Notes under the pieces: model-generated | Told to the model about the DNA's origin: nothing | The model's database searches: none | Seen by the model: only the letters and a program-made list of their open reading frames with translations | Made by a program: the position numbers and the translations under genes | Origin: Anaspis maculata | Lineage: Eukaryota; Arthropoda; Insecta; Coleoptera; Scraptiidae | Assembly (NCBI GenBank): GCA_949128115.1 | Contig: OX421964.1 | Span: 12,858,892 to 12,922,891 of the forward strand | DNA length: 64,000 nt | Direction of reading: 5' to 3' | Shown here: positions 32,880 through 44,271 of the stretch, piece by piece | Layout: the number at the start of each line of letters is the position of its first letter | Position numbering within the stretch: the stretch's first letter is position 1

Positions 32880-35470
32880 GCGCCTGGATGGATAGGCAAC
32901 CCAACATACTCCAATTTAATCCAACTTATTTGAATTAAATCACTTTTCCCGCTTTTGGGATTGCTTTGGCCGGTGATCGTCTAGTATCAGGACACCATTC
33001 TGTTGTGCATTCTTCTTGTGGTTCGAGGATAGAGATCCTGGGCGTGTTGAGATCGAATTAACCTCTAGTTTGAACGCAGTAAGACACAGAACTTAGTTGT
33101 AACATAAAACCGTTATATTGTCTCCTATTTACATGTCAAAGTGTTTAAATAAAGGCTCGTTCCTATACCTGACCCTACCTCAACGCTGGTAACTAAGATA
33201 GCTAAGTTTTCTAAGTGTTCCCTGAGAGATGAGTTTCCCCTTATAATTATTTCAAAGCCGTCACACATCAATACCCCGATGAACACCTGATTCTACCTTG
33301 ACCAACATTTAAACTTTGTTTGGGGGCGTGGTTCGAAGTTCTTATCGTGGATCCATCAGACTAAACATTTAAGTTAGTGTTATAGGTTATGTTAGGGTTA
33401 GGCCCAGCGTCTAGACAACCGAAAAAGGGTTTGTGACTTTTGCGAGCGATGGGAACTCCCCCCTCTCTTTTCTGTTGTTCCCCTGTTCTCTACAATCTAA
33501 GTTCGTGGGCCGGTGTGTGCGGGGCTCCTCCTATTATGAATCTCTTTTCAAAGGCTGCGTCTCTTATTCTCTGGACTATTCTTTTTGCATGACTCTTTTT
33601 AGGCTATGGTAATCTTTTGCCCGTTTTGGGAGGGATTGGATATGGCCCGGTGCCTTTGTGGAGAACTGGACCTATTTTCACCTTGAATTGCCCTTGAAGC
33701 TTAGAAGGATTTCACGACCGCGAGTGTCTATAGCCGGAAATGTAAAACCAAATTTCACCCTTCCAAAACTTCGGAACCAATGGTGTACGCGAACAATTAC
33801 TCAAGTCAAGGTACAAACTCTCCGGTGAAGACCCTTTGATTGAACCCCATTTTGTTTTGTGTGAAGTGAACCCCATTGTTGCTAAAAACCTACGAAGGTG
33901 CTCGCCGACGAACTAACGCAAGAAGGCTTCGAAACAACTATTATTCCCTATAACTAAATATCAGATTGCTTACCAACTATTGAGCCGTAACAATTCATTT
34001 TAAGTACAAATTTATCGAAGCGTCGCCGTCGCGTCGTCGAATATCCAGGTAATTATACGAACAGTTTCTAATCGATTTTCTATTTCCCGTTCAAACAATC
34101 TCTATCACTTCAGGTGCATCCTGCAACAAATTCATTAGTCACGCGATGAACAAACCGGACGCCACTCTAGGTGAAACTCCTCTTCATAACATTCGTCATT
34201 TATAATAATTCTCTTGTTCTCAATAATCCAACCAAAATGGAAATCTAAATTATTGCAGTTGCACGCTAAAACAAAGTCATATTAGTTTCACGGAGGGGGG
34301 GGGTCGTTGCCCTAAACCGATTATTATTAACAATTGTGACTCTACGACAGGGTCCGAACCCTGGTTTCAACAAACGCGATTTTAGTTCTTTCCAGTTCCT
34401 ATCCGTTTCGCGATTCTCCAAACTCAGCAGCGCGTATTCAGAAGTGTCGCTCAAAGCTCTGTCGAAGTTCCAACCTCAACCCCTGGACTGCAGGTACCAC
34501 CCACTGAGAAGTTGAAGTCTACCCCGTGTCGATCGTGGCTTTCTAGGACATTGCAAATCTCAATCGTAGGTCGTCTACCCCACCCCACAAGATCGCTCCT
34601 TTTCCACCGCGAGATACCGTTTGTCAATTACAAGCATCCATTCCTGAAGCCTAGCTGAACCGAAGCAGGACAAGACGCATCCCGCGAGGAGGCCCAGACG
34701 CAGCCAGTGAACTGTCAGGAACCACCCCCAATAAAGGCCATGACGCATCGCCTGTGAAGGCCAGGACACAACGCTGAAGGAGGCCCCGACGCGTCCAGTA
34801 GAAGGCCTGGACACAACCCCGAAAGGAGGCCCAGACGCAGCCAGTGAACTGTCAGGAACCAACTCCATCGAGGCCATGACGCATCGCCAGTGAAGGCCAG
34901 AACACAGTACTAAAGGAAGCCCCGACCCGTCCAGTAGAAGGCCAGGACACAACCCCGAAAGGAGGCCCTGGCACGCCACGGAGGAGCTTTTTGTCAGGGA
35001 CAGATTACAAGTGCTCGATGCAGGTTCCTCTTCCAACAGGCAGCGTTCTGTGTGAAGGGTTACAACCCCATGGATATGAAATTATACAATCTCTTCGAAG
35101 GCAAATGACGCACTCAGGTCTACCTCGGTTACTCGCGATACCCACACGGTCTAAAGGCTCTTGCTTTAGCTCAAAAACTCCCTGGTAAAAGACGTCTCCC
35201 AAAGTACAACGCAAGTAACCCCGGAGCAGAAATGAGGCGCGCACCGGTGCGAAATCTAACAAGCTTGATACTAATTTTCACACGACACGTGAGCAAATGT
35301 GCAATTCCGGTATTTAGAAATATGGGATGAACAATCAAGCGCGAGTGGTGTGACTCCCGATGATGAAGAGCTTGATGTAGACGGTGCAAATCACATCTAA
35401 TCCTACCACGGCACGGATGGAAATCTCTTTGAGGACGGGCTGGACTGTGCCACGGTGGCGCGTATGGCGA
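32880..35470 (-). mobile_element. Diverged relative of the K1 insertion, reverse orientation
   Basis: The minus strand is collinear with 8.4-11.14 kb. Shared blocks are AAAAGCGGGAAAAGTGATTT (near 32,946), the CCTAACCCTAACATAACC-type block (33,380-33,400), the CAGGGTCCGAACC block (34,348-34,362) and a poly-C tract followed by CTCCxTGAAACTAAT. The two copies are clearly diverged, so they are separate insertions of one family rather than part of the recent duplication. The ends could not be located precisely. No coding frame is convincing. Confidence 0.6.
34688..34980. repeat. 137-bp direct tandem repeat, about 2.1 copies
   Basis: GGAGGCCCAGACGCAGCCAG occurs at 34,688 and 34,825, and a partial third unit starts at 34,961. 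The unit is internally made of GACGC/AGGCC-rich subunits of about 34 bp. It occupies the place of the 36-bp array in the relative at 8.8-9.4 kb. Confidence 0.8.
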
Positions 35471-35524
35471 TGAGCGTATTGGTAATCAATCAGACGTCGG
35501 AAATATTATCGCGCATTTAATCTT

Positions 35525-35991
35525 CTTTGGGGTACCTAAAGGATAAAGCCTTTGCCAACAAGCCGGAAACTGTCCTGCAAGTTGAGAAAAAATATTGAGG
35601 CCGAGATCCGAGAGTTTGACCCAGACATTTTACGGAAACCTATGGACAGCGCTCTCGCAAGAGCCCGACATTGCGAAGCCAAAAACGCCAGTTATTTGAA
35701 AGGCATCATTCTCTTATTGTTGATAAACATAAAATTGCCGTTCAAGGTCTACTCAATGAGCTAAGAGTTTTATCATTCACAAAAAAATTGCAGACAAAGT
35801 TACAGCGATCTCAATTCGGCAAGGAGTTTATGGGATACCCTGTATTTATTCACGGTATGTGTGACATTTGGGGCAATGTCATGCAACATTAGAAATGATA
35901 AGAAATCCAAAGGAATTTCTGGGAATCACGAAAAATCCTTAGAAATCCCTACAAAATCTTGTAAAAATTCTTGTTAATCTCTGGAAATCCC
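35525..35991. repeat. Distal remainder of the K2 5' flank and satellite, reversed
   Basis: From TCTTTGGGGTACCT onward the sequence matches the reverse of 6.1-6.56 kb and the forward strand of 49,317-49,760. It restores collinearity with unit 1 after the replaced block 30,975-35,520. It ends at the TTA target duplication of the foldback at 35,995. No gene is seen. Confidence 0.7.
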
Positions 35992-35994
35992 TTA

Positions 35995-37747
35995 TAGTCC
36001 GGTGGACTAGGGTTATAACTATGCATTTTATGACTACGGAACAATTTTTTGCAGGCATGTTCAGAAAGCCTTCATCTATTATTTGAGAAGTGCTGCCAAG
36101 CAATTTTTCAATGTGGGGGGTCAGGGGGGCCCCTTTTTGACAACTTAAATCGTTTCTTGTCGATAAAATCCGTAATAAAAATGCTAAATAGGAAATTGCA
36201 ACGGATTATTGAAAAGCAACTCGAAAGGTCACTTATGTGTGATAAAAACTATTACAGGGTGAACAGGTTCCGACAAAAATGACTTTTCGTCAACATGCAA
36301 TACAATAAAGAAAATATTGTGCCAAAGACCTTCAGCTTCGTCATTGGAAAATGCCGATTGCCATATTTGTTGATCATATCCCCCTGAACTGGTTGAGAAC
36401 GGCACCCAATAGCGTCAACAGTGCCGGAGCTATATACAGGATGGAAGAGGAAAATATTTTTGTTTCCATTTATTTCAAAAACCAAGATAGATAAAGTGAA
36501 CACAATCAAGGAATTGATGTTTCATTCAATGCATGTGAAGACACAACAAACCGTTTCAAAATATCTTGGAGCGTTCCTGAAATATTTTAAAAAAACTGAA
36601 GAATATCATCAAAATTTCACTTTCTACTTTGATTTCGTATTTTCCATTATACAGATGTATGTCCTTAAGTTATGCAACAAATTCCACAATATACACAAAT
36701 ATACAATAAATCATGGTTAAAATTAAACAGCACCATCACCGGCATCAATCATGTATGCGTTGTATACAGGGTGTAAGAAAAAAATGATTGTTTTTTTTGC
36801 TGTATATAATAAAACAAGCAAAAAAACGCGGGGATTACACATTCACGACAGTAATTCACTTTATCAGATGTCTTGGCTTGGTTTGTTTCCCCGGAAACTT
36901 CTCACCTCCCTAATTTTACACTTTTTATGTCTTGATTTTTCTATAACAGCAAAGAAAACAACCATTTTTTCTTACACCCTGTATATGACGCATTAACGCA
37001 TACATGATTGATGCCGGTGAGTGATGTGGCTGTTTAGTTTCCACCCTGATTTGTTGTAAAATTACAGTATATACCTCTATATAATGGAAAATACGAAATC
37101 AAAGTAGAAAGTAAAATTTTTATGATATTCTTCAGTTTTTTCAAAATATTTCAGAAACGCTTCAAGATATTTTAAAACGGTTTGTTGTGTCGTCACACGC
37201 ATTGAATGAAGCATCACTTCCTAAATTTCGATCACTCTATCTATCTTTGTTTTTGGAATAAATAATAACAAAAATATTTTTCTTTTCCACCCTGTATATA
37301 GCTCCGGCACCAATGACGCAGTTGGGTACGGTTCTCAACCAGTTCAGATGCGTATGATCAACAAATATGCCAATCGGCATCTTTCAATGACGAAACTAAA
37401 GGTCTTTGGCGCAATTTTATCTTTATCATATTGCATGTTGACGGAAAGTCATCTTTTTCGGAACCTGTTCACCCTGTAATAAGTTTCATCACACATAAGT
37501 GACATTTTGAGTTGCTCTTCAATAATTCGTTGAAGTTTTTTTTATAGCATATTTATCACGGATTTTATCGATAAAAAACGATTCAAGTTGTCAAAAAAGG
37601 GGCCCCCCTGGCCCCCCACATTGAAAACTTGCTTGGCAGCACTTCTCAAATGATAAAGGGAGGGTTCCTGAACATGCCTGCAAAAAATTGTTCTGTAGTC
37701 ATGAAATGCATAGTTTGGGCAATATTTGGCGCTAGTCCACCGGACTA
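35995..37747. mobile_element. 1.75-kb foldback, TAGTCCGGTGGACTAG ends, TTA target duplication
   Basis: TAGTCCGGTGGACTAG at the left pairs with its exact inverse at the right, flanked by TTA (35,992-35,994 and 37,748-37,750). The empty site, CCCCTTAGAAATCTC, is visible at 49,770-49,784 in unit 4. The arms pair through the element to a centre near 36,875. CAGG-type boxes occur inside at 36,435 and 36,767 with inverse partners near 37,295 and 36,985. It belongs with the elements at 12,494 and 12,733. No coding frame is credible. Confidence 0.88.
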
Positions 37748-38117
37748 TTAGAAATCTCTAAAAATCTATAGAATGTCTTAGGTATTATCAAATTTCTCCG
37801 AAATGCCGGTTGAGTTTTTAGAAGTCCCGCGGAAACCTTAATAGGGATTTATGATGATTATGAATATTCATACGGGGTTTCCAGGGACTTCTGAGGATTT
37901 TTGAAAATTTCTGGAAGTTCTGAGATTGAAAATGTGTACGTGATTTATATTGTTCCCAAGATTTATACGGGCCAAGATTGGAGATGAGCATGAGGTTTCT
38001 AAAAATCTCAAGATTTCTACCAAGATTTATAGGGATTTTTAGGAATTCCTACAATAATTCTAGGGATTTTTGAAGATTTATGAAGCTTACTACAATAATT
38101 ATTGCAGAAATTCATTG
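37748..38117. repeat. Degenerate satellite containing a head-to-head inversion junction
   Basis: Up to about 37,846 (ending CGGAAACCTTAATAG) the sequence reads as the reverse strand of unit 1 near 6.0 kb. From there it reads forward, first like 42.18-42.36 kb and then, from CAAGATTTATAGGG at 38,022, like 2,805 onward. The join marks where the reversed unit 2 meets the forward unit 3. Confidence 0.6.
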
Positions 38118-38881
38118 TAGTAAAGGTAAATATAGTACAATAAATAAATGTTAAAACATGTAAAAAATTTCTTCAATGCCATCTGTCTTCTCCACTGTGC
38201 CCAGAACACTAGCAGCGTTGCCTCGCTGAATGGCAATGCTGATGTGCTGTTGCAGGTACTTTTTGGCTTGAGGCACTCCGGATTTGTCCTTTATTAATTT
38301 CCCCAGTTCGTTCAAAAGTGATTTGGCATCTGATCCCCATGTTCCGAAAGTTTCAAAAGCAATAGGTAAAAATTCATAATTTGTCATAATTTCTTTGTAC
38401 TTTGAATTTTTTAAGCGCTCAGCTGTAGCAGCAGCAGATCCAGGATGTAAACAACTATTTTTGATGTGTGTTGCGGCAACGATATCTACGCAGGTGACAT
38501 CCCATACCAAAGATCGGCCTTTTTTCCAGGGTATCAAGGTTACACCATCAGGACGTTTACCATCATTTCTCAACATGCCGCCCGGTTCTAGGATGCAGGG
38601 AATGTCCACTGATGTGAATGCTCTTTTTAAAATGTTGTTGATTGCGCTGTGGCGTGAATATCTTCCGGAGCTTTTCTGACATGATAGCCCATGATGTCCC
38701 AAACGGTCCACTAGTGCTCCGCAAATGCAGTTGTGAGGTTGGCAAATCTCGCAACCAATTCTCAAAGATACCGAAATTTGTAGAATGTGTTTGTCCAGAA
38801 GGGTCCCCAGCTGTACTGATGGCAGAGCGTCTAACCATGCGCCTGCTTCGTGCTGTGATGCTGCCAATAAGATTGCTTTTT
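38118..38881 (-). mobile_element. 5'-truncated retroelement insertion with 11-bp target duplication
   Basis: GAAATTCATTG occurs at 38,107-38,117 and 38,882-38,892, while unit 1 has it once (GCAGAAATTCATTGAGATATT near 2,886-2,906). The insert carries one minus-strand frame (38,151-38,867) and about 33 bp of 3' tail. Target duplication plus 5' truncation fits reverse-transcription-based insertion. Confidence 0.8.
38151..38867 (-). CDS. C-terminal part of a retroelement protein, restriction-endonuclease-like
   Basis: A 238-residue frame starts inside the element (AASQHEAGAWLDALPS) and contains a cysteine-rich stretch (CEICQPHNCICG, then HHGLSC, about residues 39-62). This is followed by RYSRHSAINNILKRAF, GKRPDGVTLIPWKKGRSLVW and DVTCVD (about residues 103-130), then AIQRGNAASVLG near the end. 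The RPDG...VWDVTC spacing resembles a PD-(D/E)xK nuclease core. This C-terminal block is familiar from many animal retroelement-derived frames, downstream of a reverse transcriptase that is missing here. It is bounded by an 11-bp target duplication, so it is an inserted fragment and not a host gene. Confidence 0.7.
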   Translation of the reverse strand: MAASQHEAGAWLDALPSVQLGTLLDKHILQISVSLRIGCEICQPHNCICGALVDRLGHHGLSCQKSSGRYSRHSAINNILKRAFTSVDIPCILEPGGMLRNDGKRPDGVTLIPWKKGRSLVWDVTCVDIVAATHIKNSCLHPGSAAATAERLKNSKYKEIMTNYEFLPIAFETFGTWGSDAKSLLNELGKLIKDKSGVPQAKKYLQQHISIAIQRGNAASVLGTVEKTDGIEEIFYMF

Positions 38882-38892
38882 GAAATTCATTG

Positions 38893-39100
38893 AGATATTT
38901 GAGAATTGTTACAAAAATGTGAGTGATATCTAGAAATTTCTACAAGATATTCACGACTTCTTGACATAAGTATGGGATTTCTAGAGGTTTCCAAGAAATT
39001 CTGCAGAATTTCTAAGAATTTCTAGAGATTTTCATGGGATTTCTAGAAATTTCCGAAGGATTTGATGAGATTTCAAAGGATTCTTGAAGATTTCCACAAA
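38893..39100. repeat. Degenerate satellite, collinear with unit 1
   Basis: Matches 2,897-3,113 with few differences and stops at CCACAAA, where the Spy-like element is inserted; the satellite resumes at 40,177 and continues to 40,434. Confidence 0.8.
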
Positions 39101-40176
39101 GGACCCCGCACGATTCTTATGGAAAATGGCTCCCGGTTAAATTCTCTGAATTTTTGATATGCTGTAGCTCATGAGATACTAATCAAATACTGTGAACCCC
39201 AAACTCAAATAATGAACAGTTTTTTACCCACAGGGGGTTGAAGTTGGAGGTTTTGACGGCTTAAAAATGATATTCTGACATAAATAAAAGCTTTCTATTT
39301 GGTTTCTCTTCAAGATGTGTTTCATGCTAAATGTATTTATTTGACAGAAGAATATCAACCCCCTCCTCCACCCCCATCCCCTATCTACCATCACAAAATT
39401 CGAGATTACTCTCAAAAGCCATGCAGATGGCTTCTGTGATTTAAATTATGAATTTTGACATAAAAATTATTTTCCACCCCTAATGTTGGGGTGCCGATTT
39501 TCCAATTTTCATCGGTTAATTTGGCTGAATTTTTGGTATTGTGTACTTCTAATTCTGCTGAACAAAAAGTTCCAATGCCAAAACTTATTCCTATGGACAG
39601 TTTTTGTTCCACAGGGGACTGAAGTTGAAGATTTGAGAGCATAAATATTGAACTTCAGTCCCCTGCAGAACAAAAACTGTTCATAGGAATAAGTTTTGGT
39701 ATGAGAACTTTTTGTTCAGCAGAATTAGAAGTACACAATAGCAAAAATTCAGCCAAATTAACCAAGAAAAATTGGAAAATCGGCACCCCAACATTAGGGG
39801 TGGAAAATAATTTTTATGTCAAAATTCATGATTTAAATCACAGAAGCCATCCGCATGGCTTTTGAGAGTAATCTCGAATTTTATGATGGTAGATAGGGGT
39901 TGGGGGTGGAGGAGGGGGTTGATATTTTTCTGTCAAATAAATATATTTAGCATGAAACACAACTTGAAGAGAAACCAAATAAAAAGCTCTTATTAACGTC
40001 ATAATATCATTTTGAAGCCGTCAAAACCTCCAACTTCAACCCCCTGTGGGTAAAAAACTGTCCATTATTTGAGTTTGGGGTTCACGGTATTCGATTAGTA
40101 TCTCATGAGCTACAACATATCAAAAATTCAGAGAATTTAACCGGGAGCCATTTTCCATAAGAATCGTGCGGGGTCC
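39101..40176. mobile_element. 1.08-kb foldback between AAA and TTT, no target duplication (Spy-like)
   Basis: GGACCCCGCACGATTC at the left pairs with GAATCGTGCGGGGTCC at the right, and the arms pair inward to a centre near 39,640. Occupied site: CCACAAA, element, TTTGGGAGG. Empty site in unit 1 (3111-3122): CCACAAATTTGGGAGG. No base is duplicated or lost. Precise insertion between AAA and TTT without duplication is the published hallmark of Spy transposons; no transposase is encoded here, so this would be a non-autonomous member. The 104-residue and smaller frames inside are not gene-like. Confidence 0.82.
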
Positions 40177-40436
40177 TTTGGGAGGAATTTTCAATTATTT
40201 ATTTCCAAGGATTTTTGGAAACGTCCAGGGAGTTCTAAAGATCTTCACGGCATGTCTGGAAATTTCGAAAAGATTTCTGAGGACTTTTATCTATTTCTAC
40301 GAAATTTTAAAAACTTGAAGAGATTTCTGCAAAATTTTTGAGAATTTTTTAGGGTTTCTAGAGCTTCCTGAAGATTTGTATGGCAATTTCAGGCTTTTTT
40401 TGAGATTTTCACAAGAATTACCGATACCTATCTATA

Positions 40437-40821
40437 CAGGGTGTTACACTTTTTTTTTGACAATATTTTAAGAGATATATATTTGAGAGCATAAAAAAAA
40501 AGTGGAATTTCTTGAAAAAATGCATATCGGAAGCGGATTATGACAGTGATAGAGGCTTCCAAAGTTGAGTTTTAAAGATGGTTTTTGTGATATAATTCCA
40601 AATTTAATCACTGAATTTTGACCAAATTTGGTACACCAGCACACAGTAAGTTGATGCATACCTACAAGCTGGTCAGATTGATTTTTGTCGAATGTGTGAA
40701 AGAATATTTTCCAATTTCTTATTAGTAAAAAAAAAACTTCGTTTTGTTTTCTCGGCAGAAGTACTTATTTTTTGATGCCCTACCATCCCTTAAATATAAA
40801 CAAAGAAAGTGTAACACCCTG
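40437..40821. mobile_element. TA-flanked MITE with CAGGGTGTTACAC ends, unit 3 copy
   Basis: Near-identical to 3,368-3,750, with TA at 40,435-40,436 and 40,822-40,823 and the same satellite on both sides. Confidence 0.75.
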
Positions 40822-40933
40822 TATAGTTTCCGCGCGGTTCCTAGAGATTCAAATGGAATTTCTGAACCATTTTATGATTCCTGAGAATTTCTGAAAGGGC
40901 CTGACGAGCTCCGAATACACCGAAGCAATTAAA

Positions 40934-41530
40934 ATGAACGGGAACGTAACGGCATGCAGAGCCACCCCAGGACGAAGCCAAGACGGCAACCGATGTCGCC
41001 GCTGTAGTGTCGGCATTGAGAATAATGTAGCTTTTGAAACATTGCCGCACATTCTTGGTGTATGTCCATTTGGTGAAGCTCTTCGCAATGCACGCCATCA
41101 CACAATCCGAGCATCCCTTGCGAAAATTCTCAAAACCAAAGGCTGGGAAACACACGAAGAGGTACCGGGTTTGGCAGACAACGGCAGCTGGCGAAGAGTT
41201 GACGTCCTTGCCATTGACAGAAAGCGACGGAAAGGATACATACTAGATCCAACTATAAGATTTGAAGATAGCAAAGAACAACCTGTAGCTGTCCATGTTG
41301 AAAAGCGAACCATTTATGAACCGACTATATCTTATTTTAAAACAAAATATGATATAGATAGTATTCAGGTGTTCGGGTACCTTATAGGAGCTCGGGGAAC
41401 CATTCCCAAATTTTTTATCACAAATTTCTGTCAGTTATTCGATGTATCGACCAGAAGGGCAAAGGATATTGCAATATCCGCACTCAAGGATTCCATCAGA
41501 ATTTTCAAACACCATATGTTCTCAATTTAA
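40934..41530 (+). CDS. R2-like retroelement C-terminal fragment, unit 3 copy
   Basis: Same 198-residue frame as at 3,863-4,459, with a handful of substitutions (for example EQPVAV for EQPKAV and YLIGARG for YLTGARG). It has the zinc knuckle CRRC..LPHILGVC, RNARHH and the VDVLAID..ILDPTIRFE endonuclease core. It is 5'-truncated into the same satellite, so it was copied by segmental duplication and not by a new insertion. Confidence 0.85.
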   Translation: MNGNVTACRATPGRSQDGNRCRRCSVGIENNVAFETLPHILGVCPFGEALRNARHHTIRASLAKILKTKGWETHEEVPGLADNGSWRRVDVLAIDRKRRKGYILDPTIRFEDSKEQPVAVHVEKRTIYEPTISYFKTKYDIDSIQVFGYLIGARGTIPKFFITNFCQLFDVSTRRAKDIAISALKDSIRIFKHHMFSI

Positions 41531-43240
41531 AATTCAACTCTATGTATAAATTCCAACTTATCAAATTACTTATTCAACTTAATTAGAAAATTCACTATGA
41601 TACGGTATCCTTTGTCTTGAGCAATCTATTTTATATAGAAAGGTGTTGACTTATTTCATATGAATAAATTATTTATATAGATTTTTGGAGATTTCCGAAA
41701 GATTTTCAGTTTTCTAGAATTTTCACGAGATTTTGTAGAAATTTCGACGACATTTCTGGAAATTCATAAGGCTACCAGAAAACTTACGGGAGATTGCTAG
41801 GGATTCCCAAGGATTTCTAAGAGTTTCCGAGGATCACGATGGGATTTCCAGGTACCTATTCCCAAAGATCTGTATGGGACTTTCGGGGATTTCCACGACA
41901 ATTCTTGGCATTTTCAGAGACTTCTGAAGACGATCAATAATTTTCTAAAGATCTCTTGACATTTCTACGGTTTCTAGGGATTTCTAAAATTCTCAAGGTT
42001 TCCAAGGAATATCCCAGAAATTATGAAGATTTGTGTGGGACTCTTAGGGATTCCTGAAGATTTTCAGAGATTCTTGAAGAACTTCGAGAGATTTTTGAAG
42101 ATATCTACGGGTTTTCTGGAGATTTCTGGAGATATCTACGGGAACATAAGGAGATCTTCCTAAAATTTGTTTGAGATTCCTAGGAATTTATGAATATTCA
42201 TTTATACGGGGTTTCCAGGGACTTCTGAGGATTTTTTGAAAATTTCTAGGGGTTCTGGGATTGAACACTTGTACTCATGTGATTTCTATTGTTCTTGTGA
42301 TTTCTATGAGCCGAGATCAAAGATATGCATGGGGTCTCTGAAGATCTCAAGATTTCTACCAGATTTCTGAGGATTTCTTGGAATTTCTATGGGATTTCTA
42401 TGATGATTTTCCAGAGATTTTCAAGAATCTCTAGGTATTTTTCAAAGATTTGTATACAATTTCCAGGGATTTCTACGACGATTCTATTCTAGGGATTTCT
42501 AGAGAAAAAGCTTAGGTACCAATAACAACAAAAATTTATTGAGATTTCTAAAAATTGCTACAAAAAATTGAGTGATTTTCAGCTATTTCTACGAGACATT
42601 TACGTATCCCTCAAAATTACTGCGGGATTTCTGAAAGGATTTTAAGAACTCCTCCAGGATATCTTAGAATTCCCGAAGATTTTTGTGGAGTTTTCGGGCA
42701 TTTTTGAGGAATATCATGGAGATTTGAAGAGTTCTTGAAGAATCTCACAAGATTGGTAGGTATTTTGTAAAATTTCTGAAGATTTATGAAAACGTCCAGG
42801 GAGTTCTAAATATCTTAACGTTTTCTGAAAGTTTCCAAAGGATTTCCCAAGACATCTCTGAACTATTTCTACAAGATTTTTTAGGACTTCTGGAGATTTC
42901 AACAAGATTGTTGGAGACTTTCGAGAGATTCTAGGCTTCCCAAAATTTTGTACGAGATTTCCAGGGATTTCTGAAGATTTTCAGGGGAATCACTGGGACC
43001 TATTAAGGTTACCGCGGGACTCCTAGAGACTCAACCGGCATTTCTAAGAAATTTGATAATACCTAAGAATTTCTATAGAGTTTTAGAGATTTCTAAGGGG
43101 TTTCCAGAGATTAACAAAAATTTTTACGAGATTTTGTAGGGATTTCTGAGAATTTTTGGTGATTCCCAAGAATTTCTTTGGATTTCTTATCATTTCTAAT
43201 GATGCATGACATTGCCCTAATTGTCACACATACCGTGAAT
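41531..43240. repeat. Retroelement tail and degenerate satellite, unit 3
   Basis: Collinear with 4,460-6,220 but missing or altering several short blocks (for example near 42,120). Units are GATTTCTA-type of about 11-12 bp. No gene is seen. Confidence 0.8.
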
Positions 43241-43244
43241 AAAT

Positions 43245-44271
43245 ACAGGGTGTCCCATAAGCTCCTTGCCGATTTGAAATCTGCAATTTGTCTGTAATTT
43301 TTTTGTAAATGATATAGCGCATCCAGTAGACCTTGAACAGCAGTTTTATTTGTATCAACAAAGGGGAATGATGCCTTTCAAATAACTGGCGTCTTCGGCT
43401 TCGCAATGTCGGGCTCTTGCGAGAGCGCTGTCCATGGCTTTTCGTAAACTGTCTGGGTCTAACTCTCGGATCTCGGCCTTGATATTTTTTCTCAACTTGC
43501 AGGACAGTTTCCGGCTTGTTGGCAGAGGCTTTATCCTTCAGGTACCCCAAAGAAGAATGGGGAGCCGTACCTACCGAGGAAAGATATTGAACCCCAAATT
43601 CAAGTAGGTACAAATACAAATAAAAGTTCTACAAAGAGTCCGAATTTTCAATCCATATACAGCAACTATTCTAAAGTTTGATTTTCTATAGTTGACGTAA
43701 GGAAACTCTAATGTTCCAGCTTTCATTTACATTATAAACAGTTTGGAAAAACATACAAGGGAAAAAGTTCTAGCGATTTCAAATAGGTCAGGCACTTATG
43801 GACCGGCCTGTAGGTACTTGCTTATTAACTGATGATATTCAATTACTTTAAAACAGCACAGTGGTGTAAATACCTACTGATTGTAGGCAATTGGGAAGGA
43901 AAATGCCCCCACTCCATCTACGCCACTGTGTTGTTATAGACAAAATACCATTGCGAAAGTTTTAAAAAAACAAAAAACAAGAATTGCACGTGTTCACACG
44001 TGTTTTTCAAATGCTGTATAGAGCCATTTGTTCCGCAATCGGCTTGTAGACCCCGCATACAATAGAACTGGACCTTTCAAAAATATCAGGTATATTTCCA
44101 GCCAGAACAAGAACCGTCATAAACCTGCACAACAATACAAAGAAAATACTGGAACTGACCAGGTAGCTTCGACTTTCAATAGGTATTGTATTGAACCCAA
44201 AATAACGGTACTCACTTCTGGACCCAGCCCCCTCCCCCTACACCCTTTTGTGAATAAGAGAGCTTCTAACA
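43245..44271 (+). other. 5' flank of K3 with paired E-boxes (43,987-44,002)
   Basis: Collinear with the K1 5' flank, beginning with TACAGGGTGTCCCATAAGC and containing CACGTGTTCACACGTG. In the last ~240 bp a frame is open (LVDPAYNRTGPFKNIRYIS and onward), but it is out of phase with the kinase because K3 has one extra A in the A-run near 44,277-44,283. The real transcription start and any upstream exon are unknown. Confidence 0.5.
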
